From Apirhabdus apintestini (GTDB lineage: Bacteria; Pseudomonadota; Gammaproteobacteria; Enterobacterales; Enterobacteriaceae), in NCBI GenBank assembly GCA_033977085.1, contig CP138906.1, positions 1,488,001 to 1,552,000 of the forward strand: 64,000 nt of DNA, in the 5' to 3' direction. Positions within the stretch are counted from its first letter, which is position 1, and every line of letters begins with the position of its first letter. Under the pieces are notes generated by a model. The model made no database searches and was not told the DNA's origin. It saw nothing but the letters and a program-made list of their open reading frames with translations. This document shows positions 11,373 to 20,328 of this stretch, one piece after another. The position numbers and the translations under genes were made by a program.

Positions 11373-11639
11373 TTACTTCGTCTCTTCAGTTTCCGGCAGG
11401 GTAACGTTAAGTTCGAGAACAGAGATATCGTCACCTTTTTGATCAAGCTGTACGGTGACCATCTCAGGATCGATTTGCACGTATTTGCAAATAACGTCCA
11501 GGATATCACGCTTCAACTGAGGTAAATAATGCGGCTCGGAATCACCTCGACGGCGTTCCGCCACAATAATTTGTAAACGCTCTTTGGCGATATTGGCGGT
11601 GTTCTTTTTCCGTGAAAGAAAAAAGTCGAGTAATGCCAT
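11373..11639 (-). CDS. minE: Cell division topological specificity factor MinE
   Basis: 88 residues, the E. coli length. Begins MALLDFFLSRKKNTANIAKERL, the amphipathic membrane and MinD-activating segment, followed by the dimerisation domain (YLPQLKRDILDVICKYVQI). It stimulates MinD ATPase and drives the pole-to-pole oscillation that keeps MinC away from midcell. Intact; three bases separate it from minD, so the two are co-transcribed and probably coupled. Confidence 0.97.
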   Translation of the reverse strand: MALLDFFLSRKKNTANIAKERLQIIVAERRRGDSEPHYLPQLKRDILDVICKYVQIDPEMVTVQLDQKGDDISVLELNVTLPETEETK

Positions 11640-11642
11640 AAT

Positions 11643-12455
11643 TTATCCTCCGAACAGGCGTTTGAGAAAACCTTTCTTCTCTTCTTCTATGAAGCGGAAA
11701 GGGCGTTCTTCACCAAGCAGGCGATCTACCGCATCTGAATAGGCTTTGCCGGCGTCGGACGTATCGTCGAGAATAACGGGTTCTCCCTGGTTAGAGGAGC
11801 GTAGCACCGATTGATCTTCAGGAATTACGCCAATCAGAGGAATACGCAGAATTTCCAGTACATCTTCCATACTTAACATATCGCCTCTGCTTACCCGGCC
11901 CGGATTATAGCGGGTCAGCAGCAGATGCTCTTTAATGGGCTCTTCACCTTTTTCAGCGCGGCGCGATTTGGACGAAAGAATGCCGAGAATCCGATCGGAG
12001 TCGCGTACTGAAGAGACCTCAGGGTTAGTCGTAATGATGGCTTCGTCAGCGAAGTAGAGCGCCATTAGCGCGCCTGTTTCAATTCCCGCGGGAGAGTCGC
12101 AGACGACAAAATCAAACTCCATCTTCGATAAATCGTCGAGCACTTTCTCGACGCCGTCACGCGTAAGCGCATCTTTATCGCGCGTTTGTGAGGCGGGCAG
12201 AATATAGAGATTCTCGGTGCGTTTATCTTTAATCAGAGCCTGATTCAACGTGGCATCGCCCTGAATAACATTAACGAAGTCATACACGACGCGTCGCTCA
12301 CATCCCATAATCAGGTCGAGATTACGCAGGCCAATATCGAAATCGATAACGACGGTTTTCTTGCCCTTTAGGGCCAGACCCGTAGCGATGGCCGCGCTGG
12401 AGGTCGTTTTGCCAACGCCTCCTTTACCTGATGTAACTACAATAATGCGTGCCAT
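11643..12455 (-). CDS. minD: Septum site-determining ATPase MinD
   Basis: 270 residues, as in E. coli. The deviant Walker A GKGGVGKTTSSAA lies at residues 10-22, and the C-terminal amphipathic membrane-targeting helix ends in EEKKGFLKRLFGG. MinD-ATP binds the membrane and recruits MinC, and is released by MinE. Middle gene of minC-minD-minE, intact. Confidence 0.97.
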   Translation of the reverse strand: MARIIVVTSGKGGVGKTTSSAAIATGLALKGKKTVVIDFDIGLRNLDLIMGCERRVVYDFVNVIQGDATLNQALIKDKRTENLYILPASQTRDKDALTRDGVEKVLDDLSKMEFDFVVCDSPAGIETGALMALYFADEAIITTNPEVSSVRDSDRILGILSSKSRRAEKGEEPIKEHLLLTRYNPGRVSRGDMLSMEDVLEILRIPLIGVIPEDQSVLRSSNQGEPVILDDTSDAGKAYSDAVDRLLGEERPFRFIEEEKKGFLKRLFGG

Positions 12456-12481
12456 AAGGAATTCCTTGTTAAAAGGGCTTA

Positions 12482-13178
12482 TTAATTTAAAGGTTCAACG
12501 GTCAGAGCACCGCCCGCGAGACGCAGACGCGCCGCCTTGCCGTAAAAATCGGCCGGGAGTCTATCGCTAAGCCAGTAGACGCCGGCAATGGAAACCAGTT
12601 CGGCGGTTAAAGCAGTACAAAATATTTGCGCATCGCGATCGCCGCTGGCACCTGCCAGCGCTCGTCCGCGCATTCCGCCGTAAATATGTATATTGCCATC
12701 AGCGATGAGTTCTGCTCCGGCGCTGACGTGGCTGGTTACCACTAAATCGCTGTTTGGCGCATACACGCGCTGGCCGGACCGCACCGGCGTATCGATAATG
12801 CGCGTTTTTGTAGCGACGCTTGCCACCGGCTCTGCCGGTGCCTGAGGCACCATAGGCCGCACCTTATCTTTGCCTTCGGTAAGCAGCGGTAGCCCCGCGC
12901 GTTCAATCTCGGCGCGTAGAATGCTGTCTTTACAGCCGCTTACGCCAACGACGTGCAGACCAGCGTCAGTGATGATTTGTAAAATCTGCCCCCAATCACC
13001 AGCCTTATCATTTAGACTTGCGACATTGAGTACGACAGGCGCATGTTTCAAAAACGCGGGTGCCTGCGCAATTTTATCCTGAAGCGCTTCGCGGATAACG
13101 GCGGACTGCGTCTCATGTAAATGAACTACAGAGAGTGTGAAACTGCTACCTTTCGAACTCGATGGGCGTATTTGACAT
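12482..13178 (-). pseudogene. minC: Septum site-determining protein MinC (frame interrupted near the start)
   Basis: Inhibits FtsZ polymerisation at the poles. The C-terminal domain is intact (RVYAPNSDLVVTSHVSAGAELIADG in part, GRALAGASGDRDAQIFC, ending GALTVEPLN). The N-terminus MSNTPIEF is read from an ATG at 13178 but runs into a stop after ten codons: GTTCGAAAGGTAGC near 13152 is out of register by one base with the following SSFTLSVVHLHE frame. Restoring it gives about 231 residues, the family length. First gene of the min operon. Confidence 0.9.
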
Positions 13179-13303
13179 CCTGGCCTTACTCAATTCAGTT
13201 TTTAATACCCACGGCGTGGATACAATATTCCGATGTACAACAAGCATGTTATAGTCAGTGCTATATTCAGGCAAGTAACCACTAATGAAATTAGAGCAAA
13301 AGT

Positions 13304-13578
13304 ATGCATTGTGTGATCTATCGGAGTATGAAACGCGATCAGACATATCTCTATGTCGAAAAAAAGGCGATTTTTCCCGAGTGCCGGAAGAATTGATGTT
13401 GAGTTTTGGTCAACCGAAACTGGCAATGATGATACCTTTGGACGGCAGCAAACGCCTGGCGAATGCAAGTTTAGATAATGTAAAACAGGCATTGAAAGAT
13501 CAAGGGTATTATTTACAATTGCCGCCGCCTCCGGAAAGCTTGTTAAAAACACATCTTTGTGAGCAGACAAAAAAATAA
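13304..13578 (+). pseudogene. ycgL: YcgL family protein (frame interrupted once)
   Basis: A small protein of unknown function. The ATG at 13304 reads MHCVIYRSMKRDQTYLYVEK, then an A7 run at 13359-13365 needs an eighth A to continue into GDFSRVPEELMLSFGQPKLAMMIPLDG and GYYLQLPPPPESLLK, the conserved family core. Divergent from minC as in E. coli. The out-of-frame ATG at 13285 gives no family match upstream of the break. Confidence 0.88.
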
Positions 13579-13855
13579 GCGCTTTGAACCCTGTAATAAA
13601 CAATAATTGCTATTTACTACCGCTGAGATCTATCAGCGGTAGAATAAATCTTCATCGCCTGATATTGCGTTGATTCATAATTACCGTTTTTTCCGAATAT
13701 GTTGTTTGCGGATAATCGGTATCTCTTTTGCTAACGCATAAATAAGCCATAGGTCATAAGTTATTATCGTGAGTAACTGCGCGCAGCCAGATTGACAATC
13801 CCCCGGCGCACGGGGATAGTGAGAGCTTATTGTACATAACAATAGGGCAGGGATT

Positions 13856-14515
13856 ATGTATCAACATCGTCACTGGCAGGGCGCGCTGCTGGATTATCCG
13901 GTTAGTAAAGTCGTTTGCGTAGGCAGTAACTATGCGCGTCATATCAAAGAAATGGGTAGCCGAACCCCGGAAGAGCCCGTCTTATTCATGAAGCCCGAAA
14001 CGGCACTTTGCGATTTGCATCAACCGCTAAAACTCCCCGAAGGTTTTGGTGCCGTTCATCATGAAGTTGAGCTGGCGGTTCTGATTGGCGCCACTTTACG
14101 ACAGGCAAAGGAAGAACATGTGCAGCAGGCGATCGTCGGCTATGGCGTAGCGCTTGATTTAACGTTACGCGATCTCCAGAGCGAATTAAAGGCAGCAGGG
14201 CGTCCGTGGGAAAAAGCGAAGGGATTTGATAACGCATGCCCCGTTTCCGGTTTTATACCGGTTTCAGAGTTTGGCCACGATCCTCAAAACCTGTCATTGT
14301 CATTAGAGATAAACGGCGAGCAGCGCCAGCGGGGTAATACCGCTGACATGCTACATCCTATTTTGCCGCTTATCGCCTATATGAGCCGGTTTTTCACTCT
14401 GCGTGAAGGGGATATTATTTTAACCGGCACACCGGAAGGCGTGGGGCCGCTTCACGGTGGCGATGCGTTAAAAATCGGTTTGGGCGACCGCTTTCTCACC
14501 GCGCGGGTTCTGTAA
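13856..14515 (+). CDS. ycgM: Fumarylacetoacetate hydrolase family protein YcgM
   Basis: 219 residues, intact, matching E. coli YcgM throughout: SKVVCVGSNYARHIKEMG, HHEVELAVLIG (metal-binding Glu), GYGVALDLTLRDLQ and ILTGTPEGVGPLHGGD. The FAH fold hydrolyses or decarboxylates beta-keto acids; the family includes oxaloacetate decarboxylases and acylpyruvases, and which activity applies here cannot be read from sequence. It lies between ycgL and ycgN in the usual enteric order. Confidence 0.93.
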   Translation: MYQHRHWQGALLDYPVSKVVCVGSNYARHIKEMGSRTPEEPVLFMKPETALCDLHQPLKLPEGFGAVHHEVELAVLIGATLRQAKEEHVQQAIVGYGVALDLTLRDLQSELKAAGRPWEKAKGFDNACPVSGFIPVSEFGHDPQNLSLSLEINGEQRQRGNTADMLHPILPLIAYMSRFFTLREGDIILTGTPEGVGPLHGGDALKIGLGDRFLTARVL

Positions 14516-14605
14516 ATCCCGGTTAGTTCTCGGCGCCTGGGCTTGCATCTGTGGGCTATTCTCTTTATAACGGCGCCAGATAATCTATCTTTGGAATTTC
14601 CGCGA

Positions 14606-15051
14606 ATGAATGACACCCCTTTTGGCAAACTAAAACGTTGGATGAAATGAGCGATCGGGAGTGGGAGTCGCTCTGCGACGGCTGCGGGCAATGCTGCCTG
14701 CATAAACTCATGGACGAAGATACAGACGAAATTTATTTTACCAATGTGGCCTGCGCTCAGTTGAATATCAAAACCTGCCAGTGTCGCCACTACGCCCGCC
14801 GTTTCGAATATGAGGCCGATTGCATCAAGCTAACGCGCGCAAACCTTCCTGAATTTGAATGGCTGCCGCTGACCTGTGCCTATCGGCTCCTTGCTGAAGG
14901 AAAGTCGTTACCCGCCTGGCACCCGCTGCGCGCTGGCTCCAAAGAAGTGATGCATGCTCAGCGTATCTCGGTGCGCCATATTGCAGTGAAAGAGAGCGAA
15001 GTGCGCGACTGGCAGGATCATATCCTTAATAAACCAGACTGGGCGGAGTAA
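14606..15051 (+). pseudogene. ycgN: YcgN family cysteine-cluster protein (frame interrupted once)
   Basis: A UPF0260 protein with the cysteine cluster CDGCGQCCLHK near residue 28 and further cysteines in NIKTCQCRHY, suggesting metal or Fe-S binding; function unknown. The ATG at 14606 gives MNDTPF, then T4 at 14620-14623 needs a fifth T to continue WQTKTLDEMSDREWESLC. The end ESEVRDWQDHILNKPDWAE matches E. coli. A GTP-, ATP- or DNA-binding motif is not visible. Confidence 0.87.
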
Positions 15052-16178
15052 AGACCGGGCGAAGTCAACGTGTGCATTAAATGGCGAACCCGGCCCGCAT
15101 TCGGGCCGACGGCGCAGTAATAGCTGGCTATTTTGTCGGCGGTGCTTTTAGGGTTTTCCATTATCTTATCGTTAATTTAATGGGCGCAGGCATATACCTG
15201 GCTGATGGGTTAATAACATGGTGCATTTGGTTCATTAATTTCAGGATCTATAACTTTACTTAAAAGAAGTAATTCATGGGGGGAATCCAATATTCCTTTT
15301 ACAGGTAGAATTGATTGAGGCATTAATTCATTGGCCTGTAAGAGACTAATCGTTCCACTCTCCATGTAATGTGACTTTTTTACCTGAAAATGCGTCAATA
15401 TTCATTATATGGTTAAAAAGAGGATGCTCCCAGTTCAGAGATGAATAATATGAGAAAAGTTCGAAAGGTAATGAAATATATCGAGTAACCTTTACCTGAT
15501 AGATATATGCTTATCTTTATATTGCTGAGATTATATGAACACGCTAATAGAGGTGAGCAATGATCGTTTATTGGCTTTACATCAATGCTATTGGTGTAAA
15601 TATTACTTTCATCAGGTGGAATGAGCGTTCATTTTTGGTAACGCGATTGTATAGTTGTCCTAATCGCATTGATTTATCTGCCAGAAATGGCCCTATGCGC
15701 ATAGCCATTTTGTGAGAGTAATAAGTTAAGCATAAAGATATTTTTTATGGTTGAATGAAAATGAGAGTGCGCTGTATTTAGTAATAAATACAGCGTTGGT
15801 TTGAAAGCAGATATGCCGATATTCTAATAAATCAGAGGTTTTGTCGGTGGCCGCTATACCGCGAGCGGTTATGGGGAAAGATAATGATACCTTGAGGCGT
15901 GCAGGCTGCGCTGTGGGGCTTTAACAATAATTTGCGATGCTACGTTAACTTAGCGCTTAACCTTAATTACGTCTTGCGGGCTGCTGTTCGGATAATAACC
16001 ATTTTACTTCGCTAAGAAATATTAAGATTTGCCTCGGTATACTTAATGTATATTAGTGAAATCACTAATCGTCTGATTATTAATCCCGGGCCAGGAATGA
16101 CGCTTTACTTTTTTGATTTTTTTGCCAGACTTAAGACTGGAGTAAGGGCATGGGCCCAATAACCATTCAGGAGACGAT
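15052..16178. other. Gene-poor interval between ycgN and kbp
   Basis: About 1.1 kb without a convincing intact gene, and visibly more AT-rich than its surroundings. A perfect hairpin CGGCCCG-CATT-CGGGCCG at 15091-15108 lies 40 bases after ycgN but has no T-run. On the minus strand from about 15490 to 15210 two adjacent open stretches in different frames (ending VIDPEINEPNAPCY) may be remnants of one lost gene that I do not recognise. A long palindrome at 15770-15795 is listed separately. Confidence 0.5.
15770..15795. repeat. 11-bp perfect palindrome
   Basis: CGCTGTATTTA, a 4-base GTAA spacer, then its exact reverse complement TAAATACAGCG. It lies in a non-coding stretch with no T-run on either side, so it may be an operator or a relic terminator rather than an active intrinsic terminator. 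Confidence 0.6.
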
Positions 16179-16621
16179 ATGGGACTGTTTAATTTTGTAA
16201 AAGAAGCGGGTGAGAAACTGTGGGATTCCGTAACAGGAAACAGTGATGATGCGCGTAAAAGTAAAATTGAAGAGCATTTGAAAAAAGCAGGCGTACCGGA
16301 TGCTGATAAAGTTCAGGTAAGCGTTCAGGGCGATAAGGTCGTTGTTAGCGGTGATGGCCTGAGCCAGGAAGCGAAAGAAAAAATCCTGGTTGCTGCGGGC
16401 AATGTGGAAGGCATCAACAGCGTAGAAGATAAAGTCGCTGTTGCAGCCGGCGCTACTGAAAGCAAGTTCTACACCGTCGAGAAAGGTGATACGCTAAGTG
16501 CGATTGCGAAAAAGTGTATGGCAACGCCAATGATTACAATAAAATCTTTGAAGCAAATAAGCCCATGCTGAGCCATCCGGATAAAATCTATCCGGGGCAG
16601 GTACTGCGTATTCCGCAGTAA
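16179..16621 (+). pseudogene. kbp: Potassium-binding protein Kbp/YgaU (BON + LysM; frame interrupted once)
   Basis: A cytoplasmic K+-sensing protein. Seen: N-terminal MGLFNFVKEAGEKLWDSVTG, a BON domain (VQVSVQGDKVVVSGDGLS) and a C-terminal LysM domain (FYTVEKGDTLSAIAKK ... YNKIFEANKPM ... DKIYPGQVLRIPQ). Full length would be 147 residues, as in E. coli (149). The A5 run at 16509-16513 needs A6 to read through KKVYGNAND. GGAG precedes the ATG. In E. coli K-12 the gene is elsewhere, near ygaV, so its place between ycgN and dsbB differs. Confidence 0.92.
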
Positions 16622-16650
16622 TAACCTTATAGGTTCGACTGCTGTAGTAA

Positions 16651-16676
16651 GGGCCTCATTAGAATGAGGCCTTTTT
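16651..16676 (+). terminator. Intrinsic terminator after kbp
   Basis: Hairpin GGCCTCAT...ATGAGGCC followed by TTTTT, 30 bases after the kbp stop. Confidence 0.85.
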
Positions 16677-17059
16677 ACTGCCGCGCTGTAAAATCGTAGT
16701 GCAAAAATGTTGAGTAAAATACTACGCTGATATTCACCGGCAGCGCTCCGTTCGCTGGCGGATCATCCCTCTACTCTTTTCGCTAATATGTGCGTCAGCT
16801 ACCAGCCAGTCAGCAGAATATTACACTAAGAGATAATCAAACATTGGCAGCCAGAACGGGCTGGCGGGGCGAACAGACTCAGGCTAAGAGACCTTTTATT
16901 CAACTCCTGGCGTCTTTGCGACGCTGCGCCAGTTTTAAGCGTAATAATCGCTTTGTAAGCAATGCCGATCCCTATTTACGATATAAGCGCTGACGCGGCG
17001 TCTATATAAAATGAAGGCGAATTTTTGCGCACAGCGTCAGCGCTGCGCGCAAAAGGATA
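16677..17059. other. kbp-dsbB intergenic stretch
   Basis: About 380 bases after the kbp terminator, before the convergent dsbB stop. No open frame with family resemblance, no hairpin with a T-run. I see nothing in it. Confidence 0.5.
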
Positions 17060-17570
17060 CTAGCGTGCCCGACGGCAAAACTGAGCTAAGACTATCAGGA
17101 CGGCAATGGCGAAATAGGCAATGAAAATGCCCAGCAGCCACTGAGGCATTTCAAGATCCAAAAAGACCACTGACGCACGGAGCAGTCGCCGGTGGCGACA
17201 AAAACCTGCGGCAGCCATTTATCCAGCGGCAGCCCTGCGGGGAAGCGCGCCATAAAATCGCAGGTTTGAAACGGCGAAGGGTGAAGCTGCATCATAGTAT
17301 GCTGCCACGCCAGCGCGATACCTTTTCCCGCGCTCCAAAGCCACACCGCTAACGCAATAAATCGTATCGGTGAGCGAGGAGCGATAGCCCCGAGAAGCCC
17401 GGCGCCCATAATGCCAAATAGCGCGCAGCGTTCGTAAATGCAGAGCACACACGGTTGAAGCTTCATCACATGCTGGAACCACAGCGCTACCAGCTCCGGG
17501 CGAAAGCGGTAAACGCCATAAGTAGCCAGGCTCCGCGTCCTCGCGATTGCTGATTAAGATATCGCAACAT
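17060..17570 (-). pseudogene. dsbB: Disulfide bond formation protein DsbB (frame interrupted twice)
   Basis: Inner-membrane quinone reductase that reoxidises periplasmic DsbA. The CVLC pair (after MKLQP) and the second periplasmic pair in TCDFMARF and GDCS are present, with four hydrophobic segments. The start MLRYLNQQSRGRGAWLLMAFTAF matches E. coli. Breaks: near 17497-17500 (one base missing before the ELVALWFQHVM segment) and at 17159-17163 (run of five, needs six, before LEMPQWLLGIF). The corrected protein ends LAQFCRRAR, about 170 residues. Convergent with kbp, followed by nhaB upstream as in E. coli. Confidence 0.9.
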
Positions 17571-17702
17571 AATCTCATTCCCTGTAAAAATAGATGTGGC
17601 GCAGTGTAAACCAATTTACCTTACGCGCCACTATGGACATCGCAATAATAAGGATATTGTCGCCACCGGCGATGGAAATGTAGCCATTCCCGACCTTAGT
17701 GA

Positions 17703-19249
17703 TTACAGCAGCGGCGTCGCTATCCAGCCGTGAGACAGCATCCAGTCGGTTGCCGGTGCCAGCGTATAAATCACGCATAACAGGCCCACCAGTGTTAAAA
17801 CCAGCGTATAAGGTAGCGCCATCAGAACCATACGTCCGTATGATAAACGGATCAGCGGTGCCAGTGCCGAAGTCAGTAAAAATAGGAATGCGGCCTGGCC
17901 GTTCGGCGTCGCGACGGAGGGTAGATTTGTGCCGGTATTAATGGCGACGGCCAGCTTCTTCGAACTGGCGAATATCTATTAGCCCGTGCTCCAGCGCGGT
18001 TTTCACTTCATTTATATATACAGAGCCAACGAAAACGTTATCTGAGATAGAAGAAAGCAGGCCGTTAATAATATAAAATAGCGGCAATTGCAGCCTGCGG
18101 CGGAGACTTTAGTACATAGTGAATAAGCGGCGCAAAAGCTGGCCGTCGACAATTACTGCGACGATAGTAAAAAAGACTGTTAGCAGAGCGGTAAACGGCA
18201 GAGCCTCAGTAAAGGCGCGGCCTATCGTATGTTCATCGGTAATGCCGCACAGGGCAGTGGCGAAAATAATGACGGATAAACCAATAAGCCCAACTTCCGC
18301 CAAATGAAACGCCAGCGCAATAATTAGCCACAGACCGATAACCGCTTGTACTACCAGGCGTGCATTATCCAGCCGCGTTCGTTGGCGGCTATTCTGTCTA
18401 TCCCAGGTCTGCAGTACTTCTCGTACTGGCTCAGGAAGCGGTGCGCCATAGCCGAGGATTTTGCTGTATTCCAGTATGCAGCAGGTGAGTAGGCCGCATA
18501 CCAGCACCGGCAGTGTTACCGGTGCCATGCGCAGGAAAAAATCGCTAAAGTGCCAGCCTGCTGCACGGGCGATAATCAGGTTCTGCGGTTCGCCGACCAT
18601 GGTCATTACTCCGCCCAAAGCGGTGCCGACCGCGGCATGCATCATTAGGCTGCGTAAAAAAGCGCGAAACTGCGCCAGCGTTTCTCTATGCTCGTGCGTC
18701 AGTGCGTCATCGCTATGAAGTTCACCGTGATTATCGCCTGATGCGAATCGATGATAAATTTCATAAAATCCCAACGCGACGCTGATAACTACGGCTACAA
18801 CGGTTAAGGCGTCTAAAAAGGCGGAAAGGAATGCGGCAGCCACGCAAAAAGCGAGTGATAGCACTAGCTTAGAGCGCACGCTTAGCAGCAGTCGGGTAAA
18901 AATAAGCAGCAGAAGCTGCTTCATAAACCAGATCCCAGCCACCATAAAAATCAATAGCAGCAGGACTTCTATATTAGCAACCACTTCATGACGCACCCGG
19001 TCGGCGCTGGTCATGCCAATAAACACGGCCTCGATAGCCAGAAGCCCACCGGGCAGTAGAGGGTAGCATTTGAGCGCCATCGCCAGTGTAAAAATAAATT
19101 CGCCGACCAATAACCAACCGGCGGCAAAAGGACTGATGCAAAAAACACTAGCGGATTAAGTATTAAAAAAACAGAATAGTGAGTTTATAACTATTCGGTG
19201 AGGCACCTAAAAAATTGCGGTAAAACGCGCGCGCAAGTGAGATATTCAT
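17703..19249 (-). pseudogene. nhaB: Na+/H+ antiporter NhaB (frame interrupted about five times)
   Basis: Multi-pass inner-membrane sodium/proton antiporter. The central 333 residues are open (VGEFIFTLAMALKCYPLLPGG, AFLDALTVVAVVISV, TALGGVMTMVGEPQNLIIA, GITDEHTIGRAFTEALPFTALL). N-terminal MNISLARAFYRNFLG is read from 19249, then A7 at 19165-19171 (needs A8) and a run near 19140 break the frame. C-terminal breaks lie near 18133-18136, 18075 and 17959; beyond them SSISDNVFVG, INTGTNLPSVATPNG and AALPY-like sequence can be followed to the stop. Collinear with E. coli NhaB (513 aa), divergent from fadR. Confidence 0.9.
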
Positions 19250-19415
19250 CGTCGACTCTTTTTATGTTTTGCGTGATTATTCAGAAACAGAGAATTAGCC
19301 TACCTTGCGTAATATCAGTATGGCAAGGTGATTAGCGCAGGGCTACGGGGAAGCCCTAAAAAATAAAATCTGGCTCCAATTTTGGATAATCTCTTAACTA
19401 TCTGCCCGAATGCGC

Positions 19416-19432
19416 ATCTGGTATGATGAGTA
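19416..19432 (+). promoter_or_regulatory. Possible FadR operator upstream of fadR
   Basis: ATCTGGTATGATGAGTA lies 35 bases before the fadR ATG in the nhaB-fadR intergenic region and shares the TGGTATGATGAGT core with the E. coli fadD operator. It would fit autoregulation. Inferred from similarity only. Confidence 0.45.
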
Positions 19433-19466
19433 AATATTGTAAAATTCGGAAACATGGACAATTGCT

Positions 19467-20168
19467 ATGGTCATAAAGGCGCAAAGCCCGGCGGGTTTCG
19501 CGGAAGAGTATATCATTGAAAGCATATGGAATAATCGCTTTCCACCGGGTTCAATATTGCCAGCAGAGCGTGAACTTTCGGAACTTATTGGCGTAACGCG
19601 CACGACTTTGCGCGAAGTATTACAGCGCCTTGCGCGTGACGGCTGGTTGACCATCCAGCACGGTAAACCGACGAAGGTGAATAATTTCTGGGAGACGTCG
19701 GGTTTAAATATTCTGGAAACACTGGCGCGTCTCGATCATGACCGAGTACCGCAACTTATCGATAATTTACTTTCTGTGCGTACCAACATTGCCACTATCT
19801 TTATCCGCAATGCGCTTCGCCTGCATCCAGAAGATTCGCAGAAAGTTCTGGATAGCGCGGAAGAGGTGCAGGATCACGCGGATGCCTTTGCCGAACTTGA
19901 TTACGGTATCTTTCGCGGCCTGGCGTTTGCCTCCGGCAATCCGGTATACGGATTGATATTAAACGGTATGAAAGGGCTATATACCCGCATCGGCAGACAC
20001 TATTTTTCCAGCCCGGATGCCCGCAGCCTGGCGCTGGGCTTTTACCATAAGCTTGGGCGGCTCTGTCGCGAAGGCCTGCACGCGCAGGTGTATGAAGTCG
20101 TGCGTAATTATGGGCGTGAAAGCGGGGAAATTTGGCACCGTATGCAAAAAATATGCCCGGTGATTTAG
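19467..20168 (+). CDS. fadR: Fatty acid metabolism regulator FadR
   Basis: A GntR-family regulator, repressor of fad genes and activator of fabA/fabB, released from DNA by long-chain acyl-CoA. 233 residues (E. coli 239). The winged helix-turn-helix is at residues 10-75 (GSILPAERELSELIGVTRTT, LREVLQRLARDGWLTIQHGKPT), followed by the all-helical acyl-CoA-binding domain. Intact. Divergent from nhaB and convergent with ycgB, the usual enteric order. A candidate target operator lies upstream of fadD at 8117. Confidence 0.96.
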   Translation: MVIKAQSPAGFAEEYIIESIWNNRFPPGSILPAERELSELIGVTRTTLREVLQRLARDGWLTIQHGKPTKVNNFWETSGLNILETLARLDHDRVPQLIDNLLSVRTNIATIFIRNALRLHPEDSQKVLDSAEEVQDHADAFAELDYGIFRGLAFASGNPVYGLILNGMKGLYTRIGRHYFSSPDARSLALGFYHKLGRLCREGLHAQVYEVVRNYGRESGEIWHRMQKICPVI

Positions 20169-20302
20169 CCCTGCATAGCCGTTAATTAGCGTAGCCTTCT
20201 GCCGCCGTTGTGATAATAGGGCGAAATAGCATATCGGCGTGGTTTAACTCTAAGGCAGGGGTAATGGTTTATCTCATTCTGAGAGCATTTTGTATCAGCC
20301 AT

Positions 20303-20326
20303 AAAAAGCCGCTTTCGCGGCTTTTT
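20303..20326. terminator. Bidirectional terminator between fadR and ycgB
   Basis: AAAAAGCCGC-TTTC-GCGGCTTTTT: symmetrical, so it can act on both convergent genes. It lies immediately after the corrected ycgB stop. Confidence 0.85.
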
Positions 20327-20328
20327 CG

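Noticed and set aside
16790..16993. A 67-codon open frame between kbp and dsbB
   Set aside because: Low-information sequence, no start signal and no recognisable motif; it overlaps no conserved position in relatives known to me.
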